A stretch of DNA of 64,000 nucleotides, taken from VRUE01 sp036524775. GTDB lineage: Bacteria; Actinomycetota; Thermoleophilia; Solirubrobacterales; 70-9. Position 1 is the first letter of the stretch. Each line of letters starts with the position of its first letter. Positions 8,651 through 16,701 of this stretch are shown here, in pieces. The notes beneath the pieces are model-generated. The model was not told where the DNA came from and did not search any database. It saw only the letters and a list, made by a program, of their open reading frames with translations. The translations under genes were made by a program, and so were the position numbers. The stretch covers positions 1 to 64,000 of the forward strand of contig DATDBO010000045.1 of assembly GCA_036524775.1 (NCBI GenBank). The letters are read 5' to 3'.

Positions 8651-10297
8651 GTGAGCGAGCGGGTCCTCAGCGTGGAGGGCATGCGGGTCGGCTTCGTCAC
8701 CGAAGGGGGGCTGGTGCAAGCGGTCGACGGCGTCTCCTTCGAGCTCGCCGCCGGCGAGGTGCTGGCGATCGTCGGCGAGTCGGGCTCGGGCAAGAGCGTC
8801 ACCGCGCAGACGATCGTCGGCCTCACGCGCTCGCCCAACACGCGCATCGAGGGCTTGGCGCGGCTGCGCGGCCGGGAGCTGATCGCGGCGAGCGAGGCGG
8901 ATCTGCAGGGCGTGCGCGGGGCCGAGATCGCGATGATCTTCCAGGACCCGATGACCTCGCTCAACCCGGTCTACCGGGTCGGGACGCAGATCGTCGAGGC
9001 GATCCAGGCGCACCGCCCGGAGACCGGCAAGGCCGCGGCTCGCCGGAGGGCGATCGAGCTGCTCGACTCCGTCGGCATCCCAGAGCCGGCGCGGCGCGTC
9101 GACGGCTACCCGCACGAGCTCTCCGGCGGCATGCGGCAGCGGGCGATGATCGCGATGGCGCTGGCGCTGGAACCCGAGGTGCTGATCGCCGACGAGCCGA
9201 CGACGGCGCTCGACGTCACCGTCCAGGCGCAGATCCTGCGCCTGTTGGCGCGACTGAACCGCGAGCGCGGCCTGGCGACGCTCTTGATCACCCACGACCT
9301 CGGCGTCGTCGCCGAGGTCGCCGACCGGGTCCTGGTCATGCACGAGGGCAAGATCGTCGAGCGGGGTGTGGTCGACGAGATCTTCCACGCGCCCAAAGAC
9401 CCCTACACCCGCAAGCTGCTCGGCGCGGTCCTGCGGCTCGACCAGGCCCCGCCGCTGCGACCCCCCCGCGGCGAGGCGCCGCTGCTCGAGGTCACCGACC
9501 TCGTCAAGCACTACTCGATCAAGCGAGGCCTCCTGATCGACCGCGAGGTCGGCCGCGTCCGCGCGGTGGACGGGGTCAGCTTCAGCGTCGAGCATGGCGA
9601 GACGCTCGGGCTCGTCGGCGAGTCGGGCAGCGGCAAGTCGACCCTCTCGCGGGCCGTGCTGCAGCTGATCGCGCCGACCTCCGGCTCGGTCCGCTTCGAG
9701 GGCCGCGAGATCGCCGGGCTCTCGCGGCGCAAGATGCGGCCGCTGCGGTGCGAGATGCAGATGATCTTCCAGGACCCTTACGCCTCGCTCAACCCGCGCA
9801 AGCGGATCGGCCAGATCGTCGGCGAGCCGCTGCGCCTGCACGGCCGCGCCTCCGGTGCGGAGCTGCGCGCCCAGGTCCAGGGCCTGCTCGAGCGGGTCGG
9901 CCTCGCGCCCGAGCACTACGACCGCTTCCCGCACGAGTTCTCCGGCGGGCAGCGCCAGCGGGTCGGCATCGCCCGGGCGCTCTCGCTGCGTCCGAAGCTG
10001 ATCGTCGCCGACGAGCCCGTCTCCGCCCTCGACGTCTCGATCCGCGCCCAGATCCTCGATCTGCTCGCCGAGCTGCAGGAGGACTTCGGGCTCACCTACG
10101 TCTTCATCGCCCACGACATCGGCGTCGTCCGCCACGTCTCCGACCGGATCGCGGTCATGCACGAAGGCAGGATCGTCGAGCAGGGCCCGGCCGACCGGGT
10201 CTGCGAGCGGCCCGAGGACCCCTACACCAGGACCCTGCTCGAATCGGTGCCGGTGCCCGACCCGCGCGAGCGCCGGACGGACGACGCACCGGCTTAG
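8651..10297 (+). CDS. Fused dual ATPase of oligopeptide ABC transporter (OppD-OppF in one chain)
   Basis: 548 residues with two complete ABC domains. The first has Walker A GESGSGKS, signature LSGGMRQRAMIAMAL and Walker B VLIADEPTTALD; the second repeats these as GESGSGKS, FSGGQRQRVGIARAL and LIVADEPVSALD. Each ends in an oligopeptide-transporter C-terminal extension (DPYTRKLL, DPYTRTLL). Thus D and F, normally separate genes, are fused as in GsiA and YejF. It powers import through the two permeases and closes the operon, 13 bases after the OppB-type gene. Confidence 0.93.
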   Translation: MSERVLSVEGMRVGFVTEGGLVQAVDGVSFELAAGEVLAIVGESGSGKSVTAQTIVGLTRSPNTRIEGLARLRGRELIAASEADLQGVRGAEIAMIFQDPMTSLNPVYRVGTQIVEAIQAHRPETGKAAARRRAIELLDSVGIPEPARRVDGYPHELSGGMRQRAMIAMALALEPEVLIADEPTTALDVTVQAQILRLLARLNRERGLATLLITHDLGVVAEVADRVLVMHEGKIVERGVVDEIFHAPKDPYTRKLLGAVLRLDQAPPLRPPRGEAPLLEVTDLVKHYSIKRGLLIDREVGRVRAVDGVSFSVEHGETLGLVGESGSGKSTLSRAVLQLIAPTSGSVRFEGREIAGLSRRKMRPLRCEMQMIFQDPYASLNPRKRIGQIVGEPLRLHGRASGAELRAQVQGLLERVGLAPEHYDRFPHEFSGGQRQRVGIARALSLRPKLIVADEPVSALDVSIRAQILDLLAELQEDFGLTYVFIAHDIGVVRHVSDRIAVMHEGRIVEQGPADRVCERPEDPYTRTLLESVPVPDPRERRTDDAPA

Positions 10298-10327
10298 CAC
10301 CGCGGCTACTCGGGCACACTGTCGGGC

Positions 10328-11275
10328 ATGGGCCTTCCTCTCAGCCCCCCGATCAAGCCACAGCTGGCGCTGACCCGCAAAGAGCTGCCGCTCGGCGAGG
10401 AGTGGGCCTACGAGCAGAAGCTCGATGGCTTCCGCGCGATCGTCTTCGTCGACGGCGCAAGCGCCTATATCCAGTCGCGCGGAAGCAAAGACCTGACCCG
10501 CTACTTCCCCGAGCTGGGCTTCGCCCCCGGCCGCTACGTGCTCGACGGCGAGCTGGTCATCCGCGACAGCGAGGGGAACCTCGAATTCGACGCCCTGCAG
10601 CAGCGAATCCACCCGGCCGAGTCGCGGATCGCGCTGCTCTCGAAGGAGATCCCGACCGACTACGTCGCCTTCGACCTGCTCGCCGAGGAGGACGAGGCGC
10701 TGCTGGAGGCGCCACTCGCCGAGCGGCGCGCGCGGCTGGAGGCACTGGCCGAGCGGACCGGGGTCGAGCTCTCGGAGCTGAGCCCCGACCCGGCGCGAGC
10801 CGAGGAGTGGCTGCGCAGGACCGAGGGCACGATCGCAAAGCAGCTCGATGCGCACTACCTGCCCGGCAAGCGCAAGGGGATGGCGAAGGTCAAGCGCGAG
10901 CGCGAGATCGATTGCGTCGTGATGGGCTGGCGACCGGGCAAAGAGGAGGGCACGGTCGGCTCGCTGATCCTCGGCCTCTACGGCGGCGGCGAGCTGCGCT
11001 CGGTCGGCCACATCTCGGGCTTCAGCATGGATGCCAAACGCAACCTCCGCAAGCTCCTCTCCCCGCTCGAGACCGGCGACAGCGGCACGGCCGAGCCCAG
11101 CCGATGGACCGGTGGCCGCGACCTCGAGTGGGTGGCGCTGCGGCCGGAGCTGGTGATCGAAGTCGGCTACGACCACGCGGCCGCGGGTCGCATTCGCCAT
11201 GGCGCGAGGTTCAGACGCTTCCGGGACGACAAAGACCCGCGCGAGTGCACCTTCGACCTGCTCGATGAAGGCTAG
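10328..11275 (+). CDS. ATP-dependent DNA ligase
   Basis: 315 residues. The nucleotidyltransferase core has the ligase motif I EQKLDGFRA (Lys31 would carry AMP), motif III YVLDGELVIRD, motif IV DYVAFDLLAE and motif V MAKVKRERE. An OB-fold domain follows (VVMGWRPGKEEGTVGSLILGLY). Size and lack of polymerase or phosphoesterase domains suggest a stand-alone LigC/LigD-ligase-like enzyme for DNA repair, possibly end joining; no Ku gene is visible here. The gene is convergent with YtoQ, their ends overlapping by four bases. Confidence 0.9.
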   Translation: MGLPLSPPIKPQLALTRKELPLGEEWAYEQKLDGFRAIVFVDGASAYIQSRGSKDLTRYFPELGFAPGRYVLDGELVIRDSEGNLEFDALQQRIHPAESRIALLSKEIPTDYVAFDLLAEEDEALLEAPLAERRARLEALAERTGVELSELSPDPARAEEWLRRTEGTIAKQLDAHYLPGKRKGMAKVKREREIDCVVMGWRPGKEEGTVGSLILGLYGGGELRSVGHISGFSMDAKRNLRKLLSPLETGDSGTAEPSRWTGGRDLEWVALRPELVIEVGYDHAAAGRIRHGARFRRFRDDKDPRECTFDLLDEG

Positions 11276-11733
11276 GAGAGCTTGCCCTCGATCGCGTAGC
11301 GGAGCACGGCGACCACCTGCTCGGGGGTGCGGGCGACGGCTTGGGCGGCGCGGTCGACCTCCTTCAGGGCGTGGTCGAGCTCGGGCTCGTGCAGGGTGAC
11401 GTAGGGCTTGCCGAGGGCGGCGGCGCTGCCGGCGTCGAAGGCGGCGTTCCACTGGCGGTACTTGTCGCCGAAGCGGACGACGACGACATCGGCGTCGCGG
11501 AGCAGCGTCTGGGTGCGGATCGCATTGACGCCGGCGCCCATGTGGTCACGCCAGAACGGCTCGCCCTCCTCCCCCAGCGTCCCCACCCCGGCGTCGTCGG
11601 AAGCAGCGTGATCGGTGACCGGCGCCGAGAACTCGATCGGCAACCCAGCCTCGCGCACCCCAGCTTCAATCCGCTCCCGCCAATCCGAATGGATCTCGCC
11701 GGCGAGGTAGACGTTCCAGGTGCGCTCAGCCAC
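11272..11733 (-). CDS. YtoQ family protein
   Basis: 153 residues matching the YtoQ family by pattern: WNVYLAGEIHSDWRERIEAG, the conserved block FSAPVTDHAASDD, FWRDHMGAGVNAIRT and ADVVVVRFGDKYRQWNAAFDAG. The fold resembles nucleoside 2-deoxyribosyltransferases, and the acidic/aromatic pattern is compatible with nucleotide chemistry, but the biochemical role of YtoQ is not established. Its start overlaps the end of the dCTP deaminase gene by eight bases; that neighbour supports a nucleotide-related role (inference). Confidence 0.85.
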   Translation of the reverse strand: MAERTWNVYLAGEIHSDWRERIEAGVREAGLPIEFSAPVTDHAASDDAGVGTLGEEGEPFWRDHMGAGVNAIRTQTLLRDADVVVVRFGDKYRQWNAAFDAGSAAALGKPYVTLHEPELDHALKEVDRAAQAVARTPEQVVAVLRYAIEGKLS

Positions 11734-12901
11734 CGGTCTCCTCGAAGTGCTTGCTCAGCATCGTCACCTGGCCCTGGTAGTTGGAGCCCAGCTGCTCGCC
11801 GTAGAGGCGCTCGGCGGGAGCGGCGGTGCGCTCCAGCGCCAGCTTGCAGACCGGCTGGCGATGCTCGACCATGAAGGAAACGTCGCGGGCGCGGACCTCG
11901 AGCGCCGCGCGGCTGCCGTGACGGCCTCCGGCGGGGTCGTAGCCGAAGCCGGGGTCGAAGAAGCCAGCGTAGTGGGTGCGCAGCTCTCCCGCGGTCGGGT
12001 CGTAGGCCATCATCTCGGCGGCGATCTGCGGCGGGATGCAGACGCCCTCCGCCGAGAGCAAGAGGTAGAAGATCTCCGGCTCGAGCACGATCCGCCCGCC
12101 CGGCTCGGGATAGACCGGGTCCCAGTAGTCGGTCCAGCGGTAGGCGCGGATCCGCGAGAGGTCGATCGGCAGGCTGTTCTTCTTCGCCCGGTAGCCGACG
12201 ATGCGGTCGCTCGGCCCGGAGAGGTCGACGCTGAGGAAGAGCCCCTCGGCGAGCGCCAGCTCCGACTCGCGCAGCGCATGGGAGTCGAGGTAGAGCAGCG
12301 GGAACTCGGCCTGCAGCTCGCGGATCTCGGGATCGGAGAGGCGCACGTCGCCGCGGGCGAGGCGCAGCTGGTTGAGCGAGAGCCCGGTCTGCACCTGGAT
12401 CGCGAACGAGCGCGGCACGACCTCGAGGTAGAGCCGACCGCGATAGCCGGGGCGGATCTCGTCGAAGCGGTGGTGGCGGTCGGTGAGCACCCGGGTGAAG
12501 ACGTCGAGCCGGCCGGTCGAGCTCTTCGGGTTGGCCTTCGCCCGCACGTCGTCGGGCAGGGCCAGCTCCTCGATCAGCGGCACCAGATAGGGCCGGTCGC
12601 GCTCGAGCACCGCACCGTCGCGAAGGTCGATCCTCTGGAAGGCGAGCCCCTCGATCTTCTCCTCGACGGTCGAGTCGACGTCGGGCAGGAAGCTGCAGCG
12701 CAGCGCCCAGGCAAAGTCGCCGAGGCGCAGGTCGATGCTCGCCGGCTGGATCGCCTCCGGGCGGATCCGGTAGTCGCCGGAGCCGATCCACTCGGCGTCG
12801 ATCGCCTCGCTCAGGGCCTGCGAGGGGAACACGCCGGGAACGGCCCCGCCCGGAGCCTCGGTCGCCGTGCCCCCTGCGGTAGCGCTCGCTTCGCTCGTCA
12901 T
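11726..12901 (-). CDS. dcd: dCTP deaminase (large, bimodular type)
   Basis: From the ATG at 12901, which overlaps the TetR stop as ATGA, the product is 391 residues, twice the size of standard dCTP deaminase. It corresponds to the long 'deoxycytidine triphosphate deaminase' family with two dUTPase-like halves: PASIDLRLGDFAW in the first, and AKANPKSSTGRLDVFTRVL, GYRGRLYLEVVPRSFAI and IGSGDYRIRP around it. The N-terminal 30 residues are low-complexity Ala/Gly/Thr. It should convert dCTP to dUTP for thymidylate synthesis. Translational coupling with a TetR regulator is unusual for a housekeeping deaminase. Confidence 0.85.
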   Translation of the reverse strand: MTSEASATAGGTATEAPGGAVPGVFPSQALSEAIDAEWIGSGDYRIRPEAIQPASIDLRLGDFAWALRCSFLPDVDSTVEEKIEGLAFQRIDLRDGAVLERDRPYLVPLIEELALPDDVRAKANPKSSTGRLDVFTRVLTDRHHRFDEIRPGYRGRLYLEVVPRSFAIQVQTGLSLNQLRLARGDVRLSDPEIRELQAEFPLLYLDSHALRESELALAEGLFLSVDLSGPSDRIVGYRAKKNSLPIDLSRIRAYRWTDYWDPVYPEPGGRIVLEPEIFYLLLSAEGVCIPPQIAAEMMAYDPTAGELRTHYAGFFDPGFGYDPAGGRHGSRAALEVRARDVSFMVEHRQPVCKLALERTAAPAERLYGEQLGSNYQGQVTMLSKHFEETGG

Positions 12902-13536
12902 CCAGCGGAGATTATGCGCCGCGCCTCGGCGACGCCGAGGTACGGAGAGAGCGCAAACTCGGCAAGTTCCGGGAAGAACTCGTCGATCCGGGCCGCTTCG
13001 CCGGCCAATACGCGGCGTCCGAGCAGCGAAGCGATGCCCCCGACCACCGCCTCGTCCGTCTCCCGCGGCGTCCCCACCGCGCCGATCCCCGCCGGCGCTC
13101 CCTCGCGCAAGCAGGGGACGAAGCTCTCGACCGCCCCCTGAAACCGCCCGTAGACGCTCGGCCCGGCGCGCAGGCCCTCGACCAGCAGCAGGTTGGCCTG
13201 TGCCGGCTGCGCCGCCAGGCGGGCGAGCGCCGCCCCCAGCCCGGCGCAGACCCCGTCGGCCCACTCGTCGCGATCGTCGCGTGCGGCGAGCACCTCCTCG
13301 CGCAGGCGCGCAACCGCGTCGTCGTAGGCGGCGAGGAAGCACTCGTCTTTGCTCTCGAAGTGGCGGTAGAAATCGCTCTTGGAGACGCTCGCGCGGGCGC
13401 TGATCGCCGACACCGTCGTCCGCTCGAAGCCATGGTCCTCGAGCAGGTCGGCGATCGCCGCGAGCAGGCGCTCGCGCTGGTGCTCGGCGACGAACTCGCG
13501 CGGGAGGCCGTGACGGCCGCGGGGAAGCTGCTTCAT
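12898..13536 (-). CDS. TetR-family regulator coupled to dCTP deaminase
   Basis: 212 residues. Helix-turn-helix near the N-terminus: ERLLAAIADLLEDHGFERTTVSAISARASVSKSDFYRHFESKDECFLAAYDD. The C-terminal ligand domain is unassigned. The stop overlaps the dCTP deaminase ATG. Immediately before the ATG lie two copies of a 17-base palindromic element (13537-13578), so autoregulation is likely. Confidence 0.9.
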   Translation of the reverse strand: MKQLPRGRHGLPREFVAEHQRERLLAAIADLLEDHGFERTTVSAISARASVSKSDFYRHFESKDECFLAAYDDAVARLREEVLAARDDRDEWADGVCAGLGAALARLAAQPAQANLLLVEGLRAGPSVYGRFQGAVESFVPCLREGAPAGIGAVGTPRETDEAVVGGIASLLGRRVLAGEAARIDEFFPELAEFALSPYLGVAEARRIISAG

Positions 13537-13578
13537 GCAGCACTAAAGTCTGCCGGCTACTGCAGTACTAAAGACTGC
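13537..13578. promoter_or_regulatory. Twin TetR-type operators abutting the start codon
   Basis: GCAGCACTAAAGTCTGC (13537-13553) and GCAGTACTAAAGACTGC (13562-13578) differ at two of 17 positions, have GCAG/CTGC inverted ends and start 25 bases apart. The first touches the ATG of the TetR gene at 13536, so bound repressor would cover the promoter or leader. They lie between two TetR genes, both read leftward; the adjacent downstream one is the likelier ligand. Confidence 0.75.
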
Positions 13579-13606
13579 GGTTCCACTAAGGCGGTTCTAC
13601 TACCAG

Positions 13607-14215
13607 CTACTCGGCCAGGCCGGCGCCGACGTAGGGCGACAGCATGAACTCGCACAGTTCCGGCAGTAGATCCTCCGCCCGCTCGGCCTCGCCGCTGCGG
13701 ATCTTGCGATAGACGATCCAGGCGACCCCGCCGACGAGCGTCTCGGCGATCGTCCCCGGCAGCCGCTTGTCCTGCGGCAGGATCTCCCGCGCGAGCGCGA
13801 CGAGCGTCTCCATGGCGTCCTCGTAGCGCTTGGTCGTGGCCGGTGTCGCGGAGAGAGCCTCGATCATGCACATCCGCGCCAGGGTCGGCTGCTCGGCGAC
13901 GTAGCCGAGGAAGGCCGCGAGGCCGCCCTCGATCCGGTCCTGCCACTCGCCCACCTCGGCGGCGCTGCCTTCCTCGACCCGGCGCAGCACCTCGTCGCGG
14001 GCGGAGTCGAAGGCGGCGAGGAAGACCTCCTCCTTGCCCTCGAAGTTGTCGTAGAGGGTTTTGCGGGCGACCCCGGCCCGTTTGACGATGTCGGAGATCT
14101 TCGTCGCCTCGTAGCCCTGCTCCGCGGTCAATTCGGCGAGAGCGTCCATGATGCGCCGCTGCTTGTGCTGCTGGATGAACTCGCGCGGGAGCGACGGGCG
14201 GGTGGAGGCGGGCAT
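13607..14215 (-). CDS. TetR-family transcriptional regulator
   Basis: From the ATG at 14215 the product is about 202 residues. Helix-turn-helix: RRIMDALAELTAEQGYEATKISDIVKRAGVARKTLYDNFEGKEEVFLAAFDSA. The C-terminal half is an unassigned ligand domain ending in LLPELCEFMLSPYVGAG, a tail shared with the neighbouring TetR (EFALSPYLG), so the two are related paralogues. A longer frame continues upstream but overlaps the divergent TetR gene. Target unknown. Confidence 0.88.
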   Translation of the reverse strand: MPASTRPSLPREFIQQHKQRRIMDALAELTAEQGYEATKISDIVKRAGVARKTLYDNFEGKEEVFLAAFDSARDEVLRRVEEGSAAEVGEWQDRIEGGLAAFLGYVAEQPTLARMCMIEALSATPATTKRYEDAMETLVALAREILPQDKRLPGTIAETLVGGVAWIVYRKIRSGEAERAEDLLPELCEFMLSPYVGAGLAE

Positions 14216-14299
14216 CGCGGCAAGGATACCCGCGAAGGCGGAATTTGGGACGCACGGTGGCAACTCTTTTGGTACCCTTGGGTGGCCTGCACAATTTCT

Positions 14300-14323
14300 A
14301 TAAGAAACGCGTAGGTTCCTTAT
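14300..14323. promoter_or_regulatory. Inverted repeat covering a TetR start codon (operator candidate)
   Basis: ATAAGAAAC (14300-14308) and GTTCCTTAT (14315-14323) form an inverted repeat with one mismatch and a six-base spacer. The right arm contains the first two bases of the ATG at 14322. The position in the divergent TetR-TetR intergenic region suggests autoregulation by one of the two. Confidence 0.55.
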
Positions 14324-15080
14324 GGCACAGGACAGGGTAATGCTCAGCAGGGAGAAGTTGGCGAACGCGGTCGGCGACCGCTGGTCCGAGGCTGAGCTGG
14401 ACGAGGCGGTGGCGCTGCTGACGCGGGCCGACGGACGCTTCCCCGCCGGGGTGCGGACCTTGCACCCCGACCTGATCCGAGCGGTGCAGCGCGAGCGGCT
14501 GCTCGCCGCGATGATCAAGACCGTCACGGAGATCGGCTACAACGCGCTGACGGTGCAGAACATCCTCACCAGGGCAGGCATCTCGCGACCGACCTTCTAC
14601 GAGCAGTTCGAGGACAAGGAGGACTGCTTCCTCGCCGCCTTCGACGCGGCGGCCGGGCGGATGAGGCAGCGCATCGAGGTGGCCGCCGCCGCCAAGGCGG
14701 ACAACGGCTGGCGCGAGCAGCTGCGCAGCGGCATCGCCGAGCTGCTGCGCTTCATCGCAGAGGAGCCGGAGGACGCGCGCACCGCGATCGTCGAGGCGCG
14801 GGCCTCCAGCCCGGCCGGCTTGCGTCGCCGCGACGAGATGCTCGACAGCTACGCGACCTGCATCGACGCCCTGGTTCGGGAGGATCTGGACGAGAGGCCG
14901 TCGGCGATCGCCGCGGCGGGAGTCGTCGGGGGGATCGAATCGGTCCTCTACGCGCGCCTGCAGCGCGGCGAAACCGGCAAGCTCGACGCCCTCCTGCCCT
15001 CGCTGATGTACTTCGCCGTCCTCGCCTACGCCGGCCAGGAGGCCGCAGGCGAGGAGCTCGACGACGCCGCTCTGGCCTAG
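14322..15080 (+). CDS. TetR-family regulator with N-terminal extension
   Basis: 252 residues. About 50 residues precede the usual TetR start (MLSREKLANAVGDRWSEAELDEAVALLTRADG), then the helix-turn-helix QRERLLAAMIKTVTEIGYNALTVQNILTRAGISRPTFYEQFEDKEDCFLAAFDAAAGR. The extension may be an extra contact or dimer segment. Third TetR gene in 2.2 kb, divergent from the second. It ends inside the last codons of the convergent MerR gene (four-base overlap). Confidence 0.88.
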   Translation: MAQDRVMLSREKLANAVGDRWSEAELDEAVALLTRADGRFPAGVRTLHPDLIRAVQRERLLAAMIKTVTEIGYNALTVQNILTRAGISRPTFYEQFEDKEDCFLAAFDAAAGRMRQRIEVAAAAKADNGWREQLRSGIAELLRFIAEEPEDARTAIVEARASSPAGLRRRDEMLDSYATCIDALVREDLDERPSAIAAAGVVGGIESVLYARLQRGETGKLDALLPSLMYFAVLAYAGQEAAGEELDDAALA

Positions 15081-15853
15081 CGCCGCTTGCGCGAGCGCTT
15101 CTCGGGGCGGGCCGCGACGCGCAGCGTCCGCTCGCTCTCCTTCTCGACCGCCTCCCCCATCGCGATCTGGAAGGTGGCCTGCAGCGCGCCGGCGGCGAGC
15201 GGCCGCATCCGTTCGAGCGCCTCGCTCATCCGCGGCCAGTCGCGCTCGGGTCGGCCGGCGCGGTCGAAGGGCTGCCAGATCTCCTTGACGAAGAGGTCGA
15301 CGAAGGCGCGGGCGACGCCGTCGGCATGGCGGCGCAGCTTCTCGGCCGTGACAAGCGCCCCCTCGGGGCCGATGCCGAGCTTGGCCAGCTCCGCCGCGGC
15401 GCCCAGCAGGCGCGGGCTGATCACCTCGACCCGCCCCTCGGGAAGGGTGCGGAAGATGCCCAGCTTTTCCGCCCGGCGGGTCAGCTTGGGGTCGCCGGCT
15501 TCGTCCCAGATCGCAGCCAGCTCCTCGGCCTCGATTATCTCCGGCGCCTCGTCTTCGAAGGGCGCTTTCAGGGCGCGGGTGAAGTCGAAGATCGCCGAAG
15601 CCGAGCCGTCGCCGCTGTCGAGCACGCGCCGGATCGCCTCCAGGTTGAGGCCGTCGGCCTGCATCTCCCGGGTCAGCTCGATTCGGGCGACGTGCTCCTC
15701 GCCGTAGTAGCCGGTGCGGCCGCGCACCGTCGGCGGCGGCAGCAGGCCACGCGTCTGGTGGGCGCGGATGTTGCGCACCGTCATCCCGGTCCGCTCGGCC
15801 AGCTGGCGGATCGTCATCTTGCCCTCGGCGGGCTTGGAGCCTTTGCTCGCCAT
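15077..15853 (-). CDS. MerR-family transcriptional regulator
   Basis: 258 residues. MerR winged helix at 13-80: MTIRQLAERTGMTVRNIRAHQTRGLLPPPTVRGRTGYYGEEHVARI. A central segment has IRRVLD and a long C-terminal domain of about 150 residues that is not the usual short coiled coil, so it probably senses a ligand. No Cys cluster of the metal-sensing type is seen. Confidence 0.85.
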   Translation of the reverse strand: MASKGSKPAEGKMTIRQLAERTGMTVRNIRAHQTRGLLPPPTVRGRTGYYGEEHVARIELTREMQADGLNLEAIRRVLDSGDGSASAIFDFTRALKAPFEDEAPEIIEAEELAAIWDEAGDPKLTRRAEKLGIFRTLPEGRVEVISPRLLGAAAELAKLGIGPEGALVTAEKLRRHADGVARAFVDLFVKEIWQPFDRAGRPERDWPRMSEALERMRPLAAGALQATFQIAMGEAVEKESERTLRVAARPEKRSRKRR

Positions 15854-15893
15854 TCTCAGTCCATGGTATGTGGCCGACCCGCGAGTTTCGAGA

Positions 15894-16619
15894 TCAGCCG
15901 CTGAGCGGGAGACGCTGCCCGTTCATCTCCTGCGCCGCGTCGGAGCAGAGAAAGGCGATCGCCGCGGCGAGGTGCTCGGCAGGGGTGAAGGAGGAGAAAT
16001 CCCCCTCCGGGCTCTCCGCGCGCATACGGGGCGTGAGGATCGCGTCGACGACGACGATGTTGGCCGTGGCGGAGCTGCCGGCGAAGCCGTCGGCGAGGGC
16101 CAGGGTCCAGGCCTCGGCTGCCGCCTTGGCGGCAGCGTATGCAGCGTTGGAATCGGTGGGCGCCTGGGCCTGCTTGGCGGAGACGAGGACGAAGCGACCG
16201 TGCTCGGAGGCCAGCAGAGCATCATGGAACGCACGCGTCGTGTGCTGAACCGTGCGGATCAATAGCTCGTGGAGCAGCTCCCAGTCCGCCGGCGGCGCCT
16301 CATGCAGTGGCGTTCCCCCACGCCAGCCACCGACCAGGTGCAGCAGCCCGTCGACGCGGCCGAAGCGCTCGAGCAGCGCCGCGCACCAGGCCCGGGTCGC
16401 CTCCTCGTCGAGCAGGTCGACGGCGCGACCGTCCCAACGCTCGGCCGGGAGGCCCGACGCGGTACCAACCTCATCGATCCGCGCTTGGTCGCGATCCGTG
16501 CCCGCGACCGTCGCCCCGGCGGCAGCAAGCCGCTCGGCGACGCTAGGCCCCAACCCACCGCCGACGCCGGCGATGGCGTAGACCCGGCCGTCGAGATCGC
16601 CTGCATTCATTCGAGGCAT
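15894..16619 (-). CDS. Short-chain dehydrogenase/reductase
   Basis: About 241 residues from the ATG at 16619 (16610 is also possible). The cofactor loop reads AIAGVGGGLGPSVAERL, a variant of TGxxxGxG, followed by GTDRD, favouring NAD(H). The catalytic region has VSAKQAQAPTDSNAAYAAAKAAAEAW with the YxxxK pair. The substrate cannot be read. Divergent from the nuclease-like gene; the LexA-type box lies in the shared upstream region. Confidence 0.87.
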   Translation of the reverse strand: MPRMNAGDLDGRVYAIAGVGGGLGPSVAERLAAAGATVAGTDRDQARIDEVGTASGLPAERWDGRAVDLLDEEATRAWCAALLERFGRVDGLLHLVGGWRGGTPLHEAPPADWELLHELLIRTVQHTTRAFHDALLASEHGRFVLVSAKQAQAPTDSNAAYAAAKAAAEAWTLALADGFAGSSATANIVVVDAILTPRMRAESPEGDFSSFTPAEHLAAAIAFLCSDAAQEMNGQRLPLSG

Positions 16620-16685
16620 CATCTCGTACGAGCTCGAAGTGCATAAGGGGAAGAACGCCACGGCACGTTACGTCTGAAACTTATG

Positions 16686-16699
16686 CGAACATCTGTTCG
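16686..16699. promoter_or_regulatory. LexA/SOS-box (CGAACATCTGTTCG)
   Basis: A perfect match to the Gram-positive/actinobacterial LexA pattern CGAAC-N4-GTTCG, extended by one base pair each side. It ends two bases before the ATG of the PD-(D/E)XK ORF at 16702 and about 70 bases upstream of the divergent SDR start. A LexA protein bound here would block the nuclease gene; DNA damage would release it. Confidence 0.75.
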
Positions 16700-16701
16700 C
16701 A

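Noticed and set aside
8612..11452. A 946-residue frame antisense to the ABC ATPase and ligase genes
   Set aside because: High GC opens the antisense third-position frame; it has no domain pattern and lies wholly opposite clear genes.
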